A stretch of DNA of 64,000 nucleotides, taken from the NCBI GenBank assembly GCA_031213475.1, contig JARUPZ010000021.1, positions 4,688,438 to 4,752,437 of the forward strand, in the 5' to 3' direction. Below are positions 1 to 12,600 of this stretch, piece after piece (within the stretch, counting starts at the first letter, position 1; each line of letters begins with the position of its first letter). The position numbers and the translations under genes were made by a program. The notes under the pieces are model-generated. The model did no database searches, was not told the DNA's origin, and saw nothing but the letters and a program-made list of their open reading frames with translations. The stretch is from Nereocystis luetkeana. Taxonomy: Eukaryota > Sar > Phaeophyceae > Laminariales > Laminariaceae.

Positions 1-1121
1 AGCGAGAGAGGAAACCCTGTGAGTGCCAAACTGAACCTACAACGAACGCATACTGGGTTCAAGATGAGTGACAGGGGTTTAGACCTTAGACCAGCCTTCA
101 GAGTATTGTTGCCTGGGCTACTGTACTCACTACATACGACTTACAACGCAGGCGACAATAATAATTGAGTTAGGTTTATTATAGTTTCATTGGAGTGTTT
201 TCCCATCTTGTGTACCAAACTGCTGGCACGTTGTAGTGGTGGTGCTGCCACTTTCCAGCGTTGAAGCGTGCAATGGTTTGCGCCCTGCCCCTCCTATCGT
301 AGTTGTTGGAGCAGGTTGGAGCGTTTCCTGCCCCTCCTAGCTCTCCCATCGCCCATCTTGATTGCGGCACCGTACTATAGGCCCACCAATGAAAAAGGAC
401 GTTGGAGGACGTCAAGAAAATCGAAACAAGAAATCGTGCTCACCGGCGAGCGCTACACTACTGTAAATCATATTGTAGAACACGACAACGGTATGCGTTA
501 CGTGCTGTTCCCTAGGAATGCGTGATGATCGTGGTGGTGGAGGTCGGTGTTAGGGTTAAGGTTAGAGATCGGTTGGGAACAGCCAATCCGAACAGACAGC
601 CAACGAAGGGAACGGTTGCTACAGAGGTGCTTGCGCGAGCCATGTTTTTCTTCAAGGGGATGGCCGTCGCTGACTTGCACCAAAAATGACGTACAGTCAA
701 TCGTGGTCCCGATATAGCGGTACATACTGTGAAACGGCCTTGAACCCGCTATTCAGGGCACCCCCGCTAATCCGATATAATAGCGGACGACACCGCTATT
801 TGGGAGGCCTCAGAAATAGAGGGTGGCATCCGCTATATCGTGTGCTCACCGGCGAGCGCTACGCCCATGCTCAAGGTTTGTTCAAGGATGGTACCGTAGT
901 AAGGTGCTGCTGAGCCTTGCTCACTGTATGTGTTCCTGGTCCGCTCGCCCATGCTGTAGTCGAGCGGCCGCTGCTATTGTGGTGAGAGCTGAGCTCGTTG
1001 TGCGCTGCCGCTGTTGTGATGAGAACTCAACTCGTTATTTGTGGCGAGAGCTACTGTACCCCCGTGGAGCTAAGGTGTGCGGCACTGGATTGCTTGGCGA
1101 GACTTGAAATCGTTTGGGTAC
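1..1121. other. Gene-free stretch with a foldback element
   Basis: No coding exon could be supported here. The one clear structure is the foldback at 703-842. A short direct duplication, GCTCACCGGCGAGCGCTAC, occurs near 438-456 and again near 843-861. The short ORFs have no recognisable domain. Confidence 0.5.
703..842. repeat. Foldback element with CGATATAGCGG inverted ends
   Basis: The left end reads CGATATAGCGG and the right end CCGCTATATCG, its reverse complement. Further copies of the GATATA/TAGCGG words lie inside. This is a MITE-like inverted-repeat unit of about 140 bp. The family is unknown and there is only one copy in the window, so the superfamily cannot be assigned. Confidence 0.5.
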
Positions 1122-1220
1122 TTAAACCCTTTTAGAACCGCAGTCCCGTTCTGGGGACACACCCCTCAAATTTCAAGTAGTTTGTCCCCAAAACGGGACT
1201 ACGGTTCTGAAGGGGTTAAT
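1122..1220. mobile_element. MITE family A (piggyBac-like, TTAA ends), copy 1
   Basis: A near-perfect foldback of about 95 bp. The arms read AACCCTTTTAGAACCGCAG and its complement, meeting at a short centre around CAAATTTCAAG. The arms end next to TTAA or degenerate TTAA (TTAAA on the left, TTAAT on the right). CCCTTT-type termini with TTAA target sites are typical of piggyBac-superfamily elements; the assignment is inference. Confidence 0.8.
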
Positions 1221-2220
1221 AAAGAAGAAAGTCCAGTAGTCTATCGTATATATTTTGGAGACTGCTGATTGGCTGGAAAAAAAAGCTGGAGCAGTTTATT
1301 TGCCTCGAGTATAGCGTAAAGGGCGACAGACAGTCTGACACGTTCGGCTGTTTGCTTATCGAAGACCTGACTGAGTAGACTGTGGAATCGTCGCAGACTA
1401 CAGTCGGTAAAAGTCGGTTCGGACGGACAGAGCAGTCCCGAAAATTGAAAAATAGAGGTTGTGAGCGTTGTGTATTTCTCCGTTGTGCTGAGTCACATCA
1501 ACCATAGTCGAAAAAACAGCAAGATCAACAAAGTGAGCTAGGCCCACAGCAACTACCACCACCACCATCGCCGCCACAACTACTACTGTACTATTGTGCG
1601 ACGACTACTACATACATATCCACTGGTACTATTTATCATAGGGGCGAGGGCAACAAAACATCGCTGCACGACACTGCCCACCTCTCACTTTCAGAACATG
1701 AGGAAAACAAAATAGAACGTAGTGAGCAAGCAGCGCAGCAGCAGGCCTCTTGATTACCACTCTCAAAGCTCTCGCTTGGCACCACGACCCCACCCGGACC
1801 TGAGGCCTCCAAACTGATCGTGCTACAACTAACTAACTAACTAATAGCTAACCTTCTCGTCAACGCCAACACCCAGTTACCTAGCGAACAGGCACGGGAG
1901 GCAAGCCTGCTCCCGCCGCAACGCAGCAGTATTGTTACCATCACCATCTTCATCATTGCATCATCGTGCTGCTTCAATGAAAAAACACACACTAATATAT
2001 GCATGCTCCTCTTTTCACCACACCCTACGGGCACGCACAACGTCAACGCCCCCCCCCCCCCCAACAACTCCAAATCACCACGGACAGCGTCATCCCCCGT
2101 CCCGTCCAACCCAAATCTAGCGTCCTCTTATTTGTGAAGCCCCTTCCCTTCCATGCCAGCCACGCGCTGTCATCGACGTAAAACAGCTCCCCCAGGCGAT
2201 GCAACTGCGGTACCTCCCAT
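1221..2220. other. Intergenic sequence, no gene seen
   Basis: Mixed-composition sequence with short ORFs only. It contains a poly-C tract near 2050-2061 and a tetranucleotide AACT run near 1830-1842. Nothing here looks like an exon. Confidence 0.4.
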
Positions 2221-2402
2221 AAGTTTGGGTTATTCCCGGGTCGGGTCAACCCTCGCGGGCCGGGTCGGGTCGGATCACCCATAACCCGACCCCTACCCGA
2301 CGCGTGAGATGGGGAAGACTTCCCGGTCCGACCCGTCTCGACTCGACCCGAGAGATTTTGAAGACCTCCTGGCCCGTGAACAGGCCAGCAGACGACCCCC
2401 AC
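2221..2402. mobile_element. GGGTCGG-rich inverted-repeat element (family C), copy 1
   Basis: The segment starts with CGGGTCGGGTC words and finishes with CTGGCCCGTGAACAGGCC. Its ends are inverted relative to each other, and the interior alternates GGGTCGG with CCCGACCC. The same end pattern (CACGGGTCAGG and its complement) recurs at about 10741-10982 and 27775-28018, defining a MITE-like family with an expandable 5-bp repeat core. Confidence 0.55.
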
Positions 2403-2429
2403 GTTTAAACCCGACCTCGCACAACATCA

Positions 2430-2700
2430 GGAAGATCACGATCTAGGTCATCTGGACGATCTAGATCATCCAAAGCCCCATGTTTAATGCCGTTAAGAGA
2501 GGTTGTGCAAGAGCCGTGTCGTACCGATCCCATCCGGCATACGTGCGTGCCACCAACAGCCGGGTCAGCACACAGGCCCCTCCGACCTAGGCCCGTTCAG
2601 ATGAGACCGTACACACACCAGGGGTCTGGCTGTCCCGAAAGATATATAGTAGATCGCGAACTGGGGCTCTATCTCATCTGCCCGGTGTGTTAGTTACCCT
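2430..2700. repeat. GATCTAGATC-rich repeat (family D), degenerate copy
   Basis: Contains ATCTAGGTCATC and GATCTAGATCATC near 2440-2470, and ACACACCAGGGG/CCCGGTGTGT as a loose inverted pair near 2614 and 2680. The vocabulary matches the better copies at 26620-26815, 33690-33920, 36930-37190 and 61620-61850. This is a decayed member with fuzzy boundaries. Confidence 0.35.
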
Positions 2701-3004
2701 GACATCGCCTACATTAAAACCGGAACATGACAATAAATCGGGATCAGCAAAACGTCACGAGTGTTTGCTCAATACAACCGACGCCACCCTCTCCCACACC
2801 CTCCACCTTCGACCACCGCTAGAACAAAAAAAAGGAGCAGCTGAATAAAAAAGCAGAGCTATAAATAAAAAACACCGCTATAAATAAAAAAGGGGAACCA
2901 AAAATGTACCTGGTAGAATAGATAACTAATTACACTACAACGTGTCTGAAACTTTATATTTGCGCCACTGCCGCCGTCGACAGTGCCACCGCCCACACTA
3001 ACAT

Positions 3005-3085
3005 CGCAACTTTTTTTTTCGGAATACGCGTAGCACCGCAACTTTTTTTTTCGAACACGGCAACTTTTTTTTTCGGAATCCTTCG
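3005..3085. repeat. Triple short tandem repeat (CGCAACT9 TTCGGAA)
   Basis: Three imperfect units of about 25-40 bp, each with GCAAC followed by a T run and TTCGGAA. A small tandem array with no coding signal. Confidence 0.6.
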
Positions 3086-3524
3086 CCGATACAAGCGTCT
3101 AGACCGGGCGGGGGAAGGGGGGGGGGGGGTGATGACGCGGGCCAGGCGGCGTGGGGAGGGGGTTGGGGGGGCGGGTAGCGCCACGCTCACTGCTGAACGA
3201 AGTTCCAACAGCTTCCAACATCTGTCTAAGGCGTTGAGGCCCTTCCCCATCCCTCTCTTCTCTCTCCCCTCCCTTTTCTATGTTCACCTCTTTTCTCTTT
3301 CCCCCCTCTTTTCACGTTTTTCCCGCCGCTGTTCCTTTTCTTCCCTCTATGTCTATGTACACGTGTGAGTGTGACTTTTACTCCTCATCTGGTGCAACAC
3401 GCCAGCTGGCCCCGGGCGGAGCAAACGCCAAGCCGCCGACCACCCCCAACAAAACCACAAAACGCGCTTTCGCGTGCCTCATTCCTCTTTGCCGCTCGAC
3501 CCAGTCGAAACGTTTTTGTTCGGC

Positions 3525-3868
3525 AAGCAAAGCAATCAAGCAAAGCGAGCAAAAGCAAGCAAAGGCAAGCTCGCGCGAGAAAAAACGTGCAAAAACAAAC
3601 GGAAGCAAGCAAACGCAAGCAAAGCAAGCACAGCAAGCAAAGCAAGCAAAAGCAAGCAAAAGCAAGCAAAAGCAAGCAAAAGCAAGCAAAAGCAAGCAAA
3701 AGCAAGCAAACTCGCAGAAGCAAGCAAAAGCAAGCAAACTCGCAGAAGCAAGCAAAAGCAAGCAAAAGCAAGCAAAAGCAAGCAAACTCGCAGAAGCAAG
3801 CAAATTCGCAGCAGCAAGCAAACTCGCAGAAGCAAGCAAACTCGCAGAAGCAAGCAAAAGCAAGCCCA
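3525..3868. repeat. AAGCAAGCAA minisatellite
   Basis: About 340 bp built from a 10-bp unit (AGCAAGCAAA), interspersed with a longer variant unit carrying CTCGCAG. The repeat keeps several frames open for over 100 codons on both strands, giving K/Q/A/S-rich or Leu/Cys/Phe-rich translations. These are repeat artefacts, not genes. Confidence 0.85.
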
Positions 3869-4263
3869 CCACATACCCAGCAAAGCAAAACATACAGCCA
3901 TGGCATGCATAGACGCTGGCTGGACAGACAGCACATCACGGTACCTCCATCGCTAGCCGACGCACTTCAAAACAAAACAAAAAACATGCACACACAACGG
4001 CGACGGTGATTTTTTTTGGAGGCGGCCAAAAATGATCACACACCCGTCTCTGCCTTCGGCAACAAGATCCCCAGCCCGGCAACCTTTGGGTGAACCTTGC
4101 GGCCTAAGAACTACAAAAACATCGACGACTTTCTTAATTTTTCCCCGCTCGCCCGTCGTTAAAACGCCGAAATACAGATTCAGTCCCTACGAAAGGACGA
4201 TTCCGGAAGGGTGCAACGAAAAACTCCCTTAACTATTTTTTACTATCGCAATATCTAACACAC

Positions 4264-4402
4264 TAATTCCAAGTAGTTGTTTACCAAAAAAAAAATGTGG
4301 GCGGGTTCAGTTTTTTAAGAGGTTACAACCCTCGATTCCAAGTAGTTCGTTCCCATAAAAAGATGTGGGCGGGTTCAGTTTCTCAAGAGGTTACAACCCT
4401 CG
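4264..4402. repeat. Direct repeat, about 68 bp x 2
   Basis: Two consecutive units each contain ATTCCAAGTAGTT, then GATGTGGGCGGGTTCAGT or its A-rich variant, then AAGAGGTTACAACCCTCG. The AAGTAGTT start resembles the centre of MITE family A, so the array may descend from a MITE arm. Confidence 0.7.
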
Positions 4403-5050
4403 CCTCGCCCCTCACCCTCCTCTTATTTCCCCCCTCGCGTCGCTTTCTTAAGCGTCCCGCCTCCCCCAGCTGCGGATTGACCCACCCGCATCGCTGGTCA
4501 CTTTGTCGGCAGTACCAGGACACACGTTCACCGACAACCACCACCACGACCGTATCACAGTCAAAGACGCCAAAGGAGGACACCGGTTTTTTCGAGCGCA
4601 TTAAGGCCTTTTTTCGCCTCAAGACTCAAGACACGTGTTTTTGCCATTAATAGTTTAGAGGCGGATATTCAAGCAGGGGGGGGCGGGTCGAAACGCGGTT
4701 TTTCTCTTTCACGTACGAGTACCGTAACACACGCAGACACACGCACATCCCTTCGGACGTTTTTTTTTTTCTCCAAGCCGACGTTTCTCGAGAACGAGGA
4801 GGAGGGTGCACACATCGCCGAGCGATGATGGGAAAAGAGACCGACGACAGGTTTCCCAACACCGCTAATTCCGTGGTGTGTGCCCCCCCCCCCCCCCCGC
4901 CAAATCTCGGAGAAACTCGTCTCGGAAATCGCCTCAGGGGTTGCGTTATCTAATCACTCGCGTGAGATATGGGTTTACATCTTTAAGGGGGCGGTCAGCC
5001 AAAAGGGGTCACACGTCGAGCTCCCAGCCTCATTAGGGAGGCGGTCAGTC
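4403..5050. other. Intergenic sequence, no gene seen
   Basis: Contains short homopolymers (a C run near 4884-4898, a T run near 4760-4770). No splice-bounded coding exon could be identified on either strand. Confidence 0.35.
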
Positions 5051-5054
5051 AACG

Positions 5055-5175
5055 GAGGGGGGGGGGGGGGGGGGGGGGGGGCGTACTCATTTATTGCTTA
5101 CCTTACGTATTCATTTAGGCCATTGACCACGCACCCCTACGAGACGGAGCACCGTTCCTACTCCTAATAGAGGCA
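5055..5175. repeat. Poly-G-GTACTCATTT repeat (family F), copy 1
   Basis: A run of more than 20 G is followed by GCGTACTCATTTATTGC, then ATTGACCACGCACCCC and GAGACGGAGCA. The same order of words occurs at 33440-33560, so this is a dispersed repeat beginning at a G homopolymer. Confidence 0.6.
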
Positions 5176-5293
5176 TCACCTATAACAGCTGGGCGCGCTC
5201 ATTGCGTTGTTCCCATGTATATTACATAGAAACTTTCAGTCAGCGGGGGGGGGGGGAGTCAAACTACGGTATCCTACGTATATAGCATATTGG

Positions 5294-8200
5294 TTACAGG
5301 AAGTCCAGCATGAGGTCGAATGTTTGGTCGGACGCATTGCGGACGTCGGCGCTCCAGTGCCCACGATTGGCGCACAGCGCGGTGGTAACCAGGTTCATGA
5401 GGCGTCTGTCGGGCGCCAGGTAGACGACGAGCATGAACTCTGCTTGGACCAGGTAAGCTGCCTCCTGCGCCACCTGACCAAAACGAAAAACCCATCGGAG
5501 TGTCGAATCGGCAGAGGGGGTAGTTAGTACAACGGGAAATTCATCACTAGTCGGCCACAAACCGGCATTTCGCCCCAACACACTCGCTTCGATTTAAAGT
5601 TCAGGCTCCGCGCGACGCCATCTTGTGCATTCGGACACGAACAACTCTGGGTAGCAGGGTGCGTACAGCGTACAGTCTTGCCGTGTTTAAAAGGCTGTCG
5701 GTGTGTGCGTGCAGGTGTGCGCGCAAGCGGTAGTTAGATAACGACTACAACGACAGCGATGACAACGCACCAGCGAGGGAGACGGCAAAAACAGCAAAAA
5801 CAAGAGAAATAACTACACCCCAAAAACTAACAAACTCCCCCCCCACCCCCCACCTTCGTGTTGGAACTGTTGATACATTTAGCGAGCCGTCGGAACAGCA
5901 TGAGCGGGATGCGGGACCCAGGGCAGACCACCTCCAGGGGGGGCGCGGCGCAAGCAACCCCGGCGATTAGTCTCAGGTACGCCACCTCTCTCCTCGAACT
6001 CCCGGCCGGCCACGTCCCCAGCAGTCGCCGGAGCAGCAGCGCCGAGGCGGGGGGCCAAAGGTGACACAGGGTTGCTCCCGCCGCGGCGAGCGGCTGCAGC
6101 CGCTCCGGAGCGTCCGCGGTGGCCGCTGCCTCGCCTCCCGCCGCCGGCGCGCCGTGGCTGGCGTAAAGGTTACACAGCGATCGCGCCGCCTCTTTCAGGG
6201 CTAACGCCGGCCATTCGGCTTCCGCCGCCGGCTCGGCACCACTACCGTAGCCGACGCCTGCTGGTACTGGTGCTGCTGCGGCGGTCGCACCAGCAGCCGT
6301 GGTAGTGCTAGACCCGCTCCCATCCGCCTCCCCAAACAGTACTCCAGGCGATTGCGCTGCTGCCCCCCCCGACGACGCCGACGTCGCCACGGTCTTCGCG
6401 CTGGGTTCAGAAAACGGCGACGTAGAATCCGATTGTTCGGCCAGTCCGAACGCAGAGCCTTCGAGCGTGCCCGACTCCGTTCGCGCGGCCCATTCGCTCA
6501 ACGCCGCCTCCGTCTCTGGTCCACCCGCCGCTATCGCAGAGAGGGCGCTCTCCGCAGCCGCAGTAGCCGCAGCGGCAGCAGCAGCAGCAGCACTCCCACC
6601 ACCACCACCACCACCACCACCAATAGCTCCACTAGCGCCACCAGCAGCGGCGGGAAGCTGTCGCGAACCGGAGGAAGAGAAGCCTTCTTCATCCCCCTGC
6701 AGCGTAAACAAAGCACGAGCGGGTCCCGCCACCGCCGCTGCTGATGCCGGCGTCGGGATCCCTTGCATCCCTCGCCTCGATAACGGCAACGGCAACGGCG
6801 ACGACGATGGAGAAAACGAGTCCCATACTAGATCCTTACTCGCCATCCCGCGTCCCCAGACACTGTCGCTACCCTCACCCCCATCACCTCCACCACCTCC
6901 ACCCCCCCCATCCCCGACACCACCAACGCCGCCCCCCGCCATCAGGTCGAACTCACCAACCCCGCCCAGTTCGACCTCCCCCTCCGCCGGCTCTTCGAGG
7001 CTTCTCAGTCCCGTAGTCACCCACGCCGGGGACCACGTCGGTTCAGTCTCAGTCCCACCCAAGACTTCAGACGGAGGTGTCGGCGGGATCGGCGTTGCTG
7101 GTGCTGGCGTCGTGGGGGTTGGCAACCCGGCAAGGCTTGGCCATGACGGCGGGCGCCGCTCGGCCAACAATTCGGGCTCCCCGCCGGGAAAGCTTGGGCT
7201 ACTGCTGCTGCTGCTGCCACTGCTGCTCGCAGCACTGCCGCCGACCCCTCCTCCCTCCCCTCTTGCCCTAGGCGTCCCTACCATCCCCCTTCCGCCAGAG
7301 CTCCCGAATTCACCAGTTCGGTTGGAGAGAGACCCATCCCCACCTCCGCCGCTGCCTTCAGCGGTTCCACCGCCGCCGCCGCCACTCTCCTCGCCTCCCC
7401 CATCATCTGTGAAAATAGTTTTCGATTCGTTGACCGATGATTTTTCCGGCGTCGCACTAAGATTTTCACTGTCTGCGGCCGAGGCTAGCTGGGATTGGGG
7501 GGTTGGTGGCATTTTTTTGGGCGCTACCCCTGCAGCCGCCGCTGCCGCCGCCGCCGCCGCCGCCGCTGCTTCCGATGTCTCCAGCTCCGTCGCTGCCGAC
7601 AAGAGTGATGGTCGTGGTGGAGGTGGTGGTGGTGGTGGCGGTGATGGTTGTGGTGACAGACGCTTCTCACCAACATCGAACGCGCTATCGGGCAGCGATA
7701 TCTGTGGCGGTGCGTCACCAATATAATTATCCTCCTCGTGGTCGCCCTCTTCCATAGCTTCCTTCTCCAGCTGTTGTTGTTGGGAAACGACGGGGGTGGG
7801 TTCTCCGCCGTCCCAACCGCGGCTGCCGCCGCTCTCAAAGTTTCCGTTGTCGCGGCTACCGCTGAATGGGACTACGCAATCACTACCACCGCCAACGCTT
7901 TCTTGACCGCCGGCGAAGTTGCCGTCACTGCTGTCAGCGTTGTTGTTGTTGTTGTTGTCGTTGTTGTTGCTGCTGCTGCTGTTGCTTTCGTTGTAGTTGC
8001 CGCTATAGCCGTTGGCGGCGGATGGAGTGGCGGCCGCCCCGTCGAACCTCCCCCCATCCTCCGCCTCCTCCCCCTCCTGCTGCGCAGCGTCAAACGGAAC
8101 CATCCCCAAGAAAAATCTCGGAAAAGTCTCCAGGACAAACAGCAGCAGCTCCCCTAACGTCTGCGACTGGTCCCGTCCCGTCACTCGAACGCTTCCTCCT

Positions 8201-9544
8201 CCACCCCCGCCCCTGCCCCTCCCCCTCCCTCCTCTCCCGCCCACCCCTACCCCACCCCTCCCCCCTCTTCCGCCGGCGCCGCCTTTTTTTGAAACCTTTG
8301 TCCCATCCGCTACGGCCGCTGCAGCAGCCTCGGCTATGTCCACCCCTGCTTTTGCAGCCCAGTCTTCAAGCTCGCGGGCGCGCATGAGATGGTCGTGGGA
8401 TGCGTGCGCTAGGGCGCGGAGTGTGGGAAGCCGTAGATGGGCGCAGTTCTCGTAGACGGCCTGGTTCGATAATAAATTGATGGCAAAAAGGTTAATGGTA
8501 ATCCATGGATGAAAAATAGGATAATATCAATGCACTAAAGGCAATAGGTTCATGGTGATACATCTATGGTAATAGGTTTTAATGGTATTGTACTGATGGT
8601 GATACATTCATGGTAACAGGTTAACTGGCAATAAATTAACACGGCAATGGGAATGCATCGATAAGTAATAAATCAATGGCCATGTATTTGATGGTAACAC
8701 ATTAATGGCACCTGGTATTACACACCAAGACGGTTCACTCCTTTATTTTGGTGGAGCTATCGTAGACGGCCTGCCTCGGATACATCAATGGTAACATATC
8801 AATTGTCACATATTTACTGGAAACAATGGCACCACATTGATGGTGATACATGATTGAAAATGTATACTTCCCTGGGTATACATTACGGTAAAGGCGTACC
8901 ATGTATTTATGCATCAACGAGCGATCGGTGCAGGGAAGAGAGGGGGAGCAGGAGCGCATTGGTGGATGGATTGGGGGGGGCAGGGCATTATTGTATCGTA
9001 CCTGCGTCACTCGTCGGCAACCAGTCGTTTCCTTGGCTTTTTTTGGGTCGGGAGACGTTGCCGACGCCAAAAAAACAAAGCATGCGTCGGAATACCCCCC
9101 TACTATTAACCCTTTTAGGACCCCAGTCCCGTTTTGGGGACAAACTACTTACAGTTTGAGTACTTTGTCCCCGCATATGGGAGTGCGGTGCTAAAATGGT
9201 TATAATAGAGGCACTGCAACCGTCGACCTATCGGCCGTCAAAACGGTACCGACGGGCCTCCGACACAAAAAATACAAATAAAAATGAGTGCAGCGTTACA
9301 CCCCCCCCCCCCCCTTCTCCTCCTCCTTTTCACCCCCTTCCACCTTGATGATCATCAGGCGTGGGCTAGGCACCCTTGGGTCTTCGAAGCGCAGGTCCGT
9401 GACCAGCCGGAACACAGCGTTGCTGTCCACGTACTGGTGCAGAAGGTCGGCCCCGGCGGTGCTCCTACGACGAAGCATGCATGCAGCGAAAGGGATATTT
9501 AATTCAAGTTAATAATCATTTCAGTGCTGGAAAAAAAAACAACG

Positions 9545-9609
<65 letters not shown>

Positions 9610-12600
9610 CACTTATAAGTACGTAGCTTGTATCCCAAAAAACGTGGAACGTGGGGTCAAAAATTTGCTGTTTTTCCTGTGGTTGTGTTTTGGCTGTTTT
9701 GCATGCGCATGCGCAAGCGGGATTTTATTCTTGTTTTGTTTTTCCTTGGTCCCCCCCCCCCCCGCTTTTAACGCACACGGCCTACTGCGAGTATTGAGGC
9801 ATGCACACACGCACACCCTTTGATTCCTCAACCTCTCTACTGGGCGTGGCTGTGTTGTTTGTGATTTGGGGGCTGGAGAGGCGAAAGTGGACAACAACAA
9901 AAAGGTTTAAGCCCTAGTCAGGTATGCCTAGCCATTTTTCGCCCGAAATCAGATACACACTCCAAACAACTACAAAACACACGCCAAGAGCCCTGCTATT
10001 GGCCAGGCAGACATCGTACCTGATTTGGCTCGAACAAGCCAAGATAGACCGTAGACCTGGCTTTGTCTACTGTCTAGCTTTCAACTGATTTTTTGCCCAC
10101 TTTGAACCAATCAAAGAGGCCATACGTACTCTGTGTTTTTTCTGCGGTTGAACATACTGCGCAGAAAATCTGTACTCGTACGTACGTACCATGTATTTAT
10201 ACATACACACGTACGCAGATTTAACTTTTTTCTTCTTTGGGGTGTACCATGTGCTTCATTCAGTTAAGTTGTTGTGTTTTCTATGGTCACAGGAGTCATA
10301 CTACAGCACCATGGACACACGGCATTTCGTCTGCACCACCCCGCGTCCAGGTGGTCGCAGGTTTGGTACGTCGCGACAATTTCGTGCCGAGCAGGCGGTT
10401 CCGCGAGGATGGGCGAGGAGCTTCAAAGCTGTCAACGGGGGGGGGGGCGCCAGAATAAAAATACTCTCGGCGCTCCCGCCGTGGCGACACAAACGAAACC
10501 TGGTGACCCTCTGCAGGTCGAATTGGAGCCCGTGGTACTTATACTGTATCCTAAACAAAAAAAAAACAATTCAGATTATGGAGGCGACAAGTTCAATGTT
10601 TGGGCGCATTTTCTTTTGAAAGCATTTTCATGGACAAATCACCCCTCGTGGCGCGGATTATTTACTTGGTTTTAGTATGCACCTGATTTTGATCCAAATG
10701 GATCAAGTGCACCTGAGTTTAGCCACAGCCCAAAATAAACAGGACTCTTAACGGGTCGAGACCTGACCCGCGGGTCGGGTTCAGGAGGTTTTCAGATCTC
10801 ACGGGTCGGTTTGGTTCGGTTCGGTTCGGTTCGGTTCGGTTCGGTTCGGTTCGGTTCGGTTCGGTTCGGTTCGGTTCGGGTCGGGTCGTTTTCAAAATAC
10901 TACGGGTCGGGCCAGGTCACCCTCACCCTCACCCGACCCGATCTGATCCGCGAGGTTCGAGCTGACCCATGAGCAGCTCTTGAAAAAAACTACGGTGACA
11001 GCATCATCCGCACGACGCAGCCCGGGCACCCGGGGTGGGGATATTTACGCTCGTGCCCCAGATGCAACATGCCAGGAGTTCTACGACACGCCCTGTTCTC
11101 ATATCACACGTGGTATACCGTAATCCCGACCGACTACCGGGAAAAATCTCGGAATGAAAAGCAGTAAATGAGGAGCTTGTGTGAACCGCCAACCCACAAA
11201 ACCCCAGGCCTAGGTACTGGTGCCTCTATAGCCAGGAGACTGATTCCTCGTCCCGTCGGCAGCCAGGAACCCGGATCCGATCAGGATTTTTATGGGCGCG
11301 GCGATCGGCGGGCGAGTGACGTGTTGTCTCGGGTTCTTTCGACTCAACAGATCCCCAGTACCCACAGGAAAACAGGACAATTTGTGTGCACTGTCACCCC
11401 TACACACCCTAACGCCAACGTCTACCGCCCGAGAGGAAAGTTCTCGGGATGAAGCTGAAAAGAGGAGCTCGCGTGCGCTACATATATACCAAAAAAACGT
11501 TTTGTCGGAGAAGCTACCGTAGGCCGAGTCGTATAGAGTACAGCGACGAAAAAAGAAAAGAAGTGAAAGAGAAGACCAGGCAGTACGCAAGCACCACAGA
11601 ACGGCAGGCGCTGCTATACTCTGTACATGCTCTACAGCAGATCGTGTATGTTTCCGAGGATGTGGACCATTGTTGCAGTACCCAACGATGCTGCAGCAGT
11701 GGCAGCAACAGCAGCAGCAGCAGCAGCAGCAGCGCGAGCTGCCGCTGCCGCGCCCTCCGACGCACAAGTGCGCCGACCAATATGGTCGCCCCGTCGCCTC
11801 CCTTCCCTCACCTGCAAGCGAAATCCACCGCTTTAGAGCTGAAGAGGGTGAGGCTGATGCCCGTCTTGATCCAGGACTCGTCCACCTCCTCCTCCTCCCC
11901 CCCCCCCCCCCTCCTCCTCCTCTTCCTCGTCGTCCCAACCACCCCCGTATCGCTCTCGGGGGCCGCTCCTCACCTTACGCTTGCCAAACAGAGACTGGAA
12001 GATGGCGTGCACGATGGAGTCCCTGCTGAGCCTGTTGGGGGGGGCGGGGAGTTATATAAAGTTGCGAAGGCGGGCAGGATGGGGGGGGGAGAGAGGGAGG
12101 GGGGCCGTGAGGGGGGGGGGTGGGGGGGTGAGAGGGTAGCGGAGGGGGGAGTAGGAAGTTGGGGGTGAGGGGAGGTTATGCGAGACAGTATATATAATAT
12201 ATATATACATATATATAACAGTTACTAATAGCTGACTGATTTTCAGTCAGTGGTTGATGATACATTTGGTACCCCTTGTATATACGTACGTACTACGGCA
12301 TACTTCGTACATACCGGTACCTGGTAAAATAATAATACAGCATACCAACGCATATCCTGCAACTACAACGTTTTCGGGAGTGTAGTTGACTTGAAAGGCC
12401 GGGGGGTGCCGCAAGCTGAAGAGGGAGTACACAGCAGGCGCTTGTTCCTCGTACTAGCTACTCGTACGTACTCATCGAGCAAGAACGAAGAACACACTCG
12501 AAAAAAAAGAGCTCTTGAACTCTGAAGAGAAAAAAAAGTAGCCGCGGGGCAAGCAACCGGGCGAGCAAATACCGACCGGCCGAAACGAGTTCATAGATAC

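Noticed and set aside
3280..4009. Overlapping ORFs of 160-214 codons on both strands
   Set aside because: Produced by the 10-bp AAGCAAGCAA minisatellite, which has no stop codon in several frames.
6299..7726. 475-codon plus-strand ORF
   Set aside because: It is antisense to the B56 exon and its composition is the mirror of the Gly/Ser/Ala triplet runs. Conserved B56 segments are on the minus strand.
10805..10878. Interstitial telomere from the CGGTT pentamers
   Set aside because: The tract is bounded by element-specific inverted ends shared with two other loci, so transposon origin explains it better.
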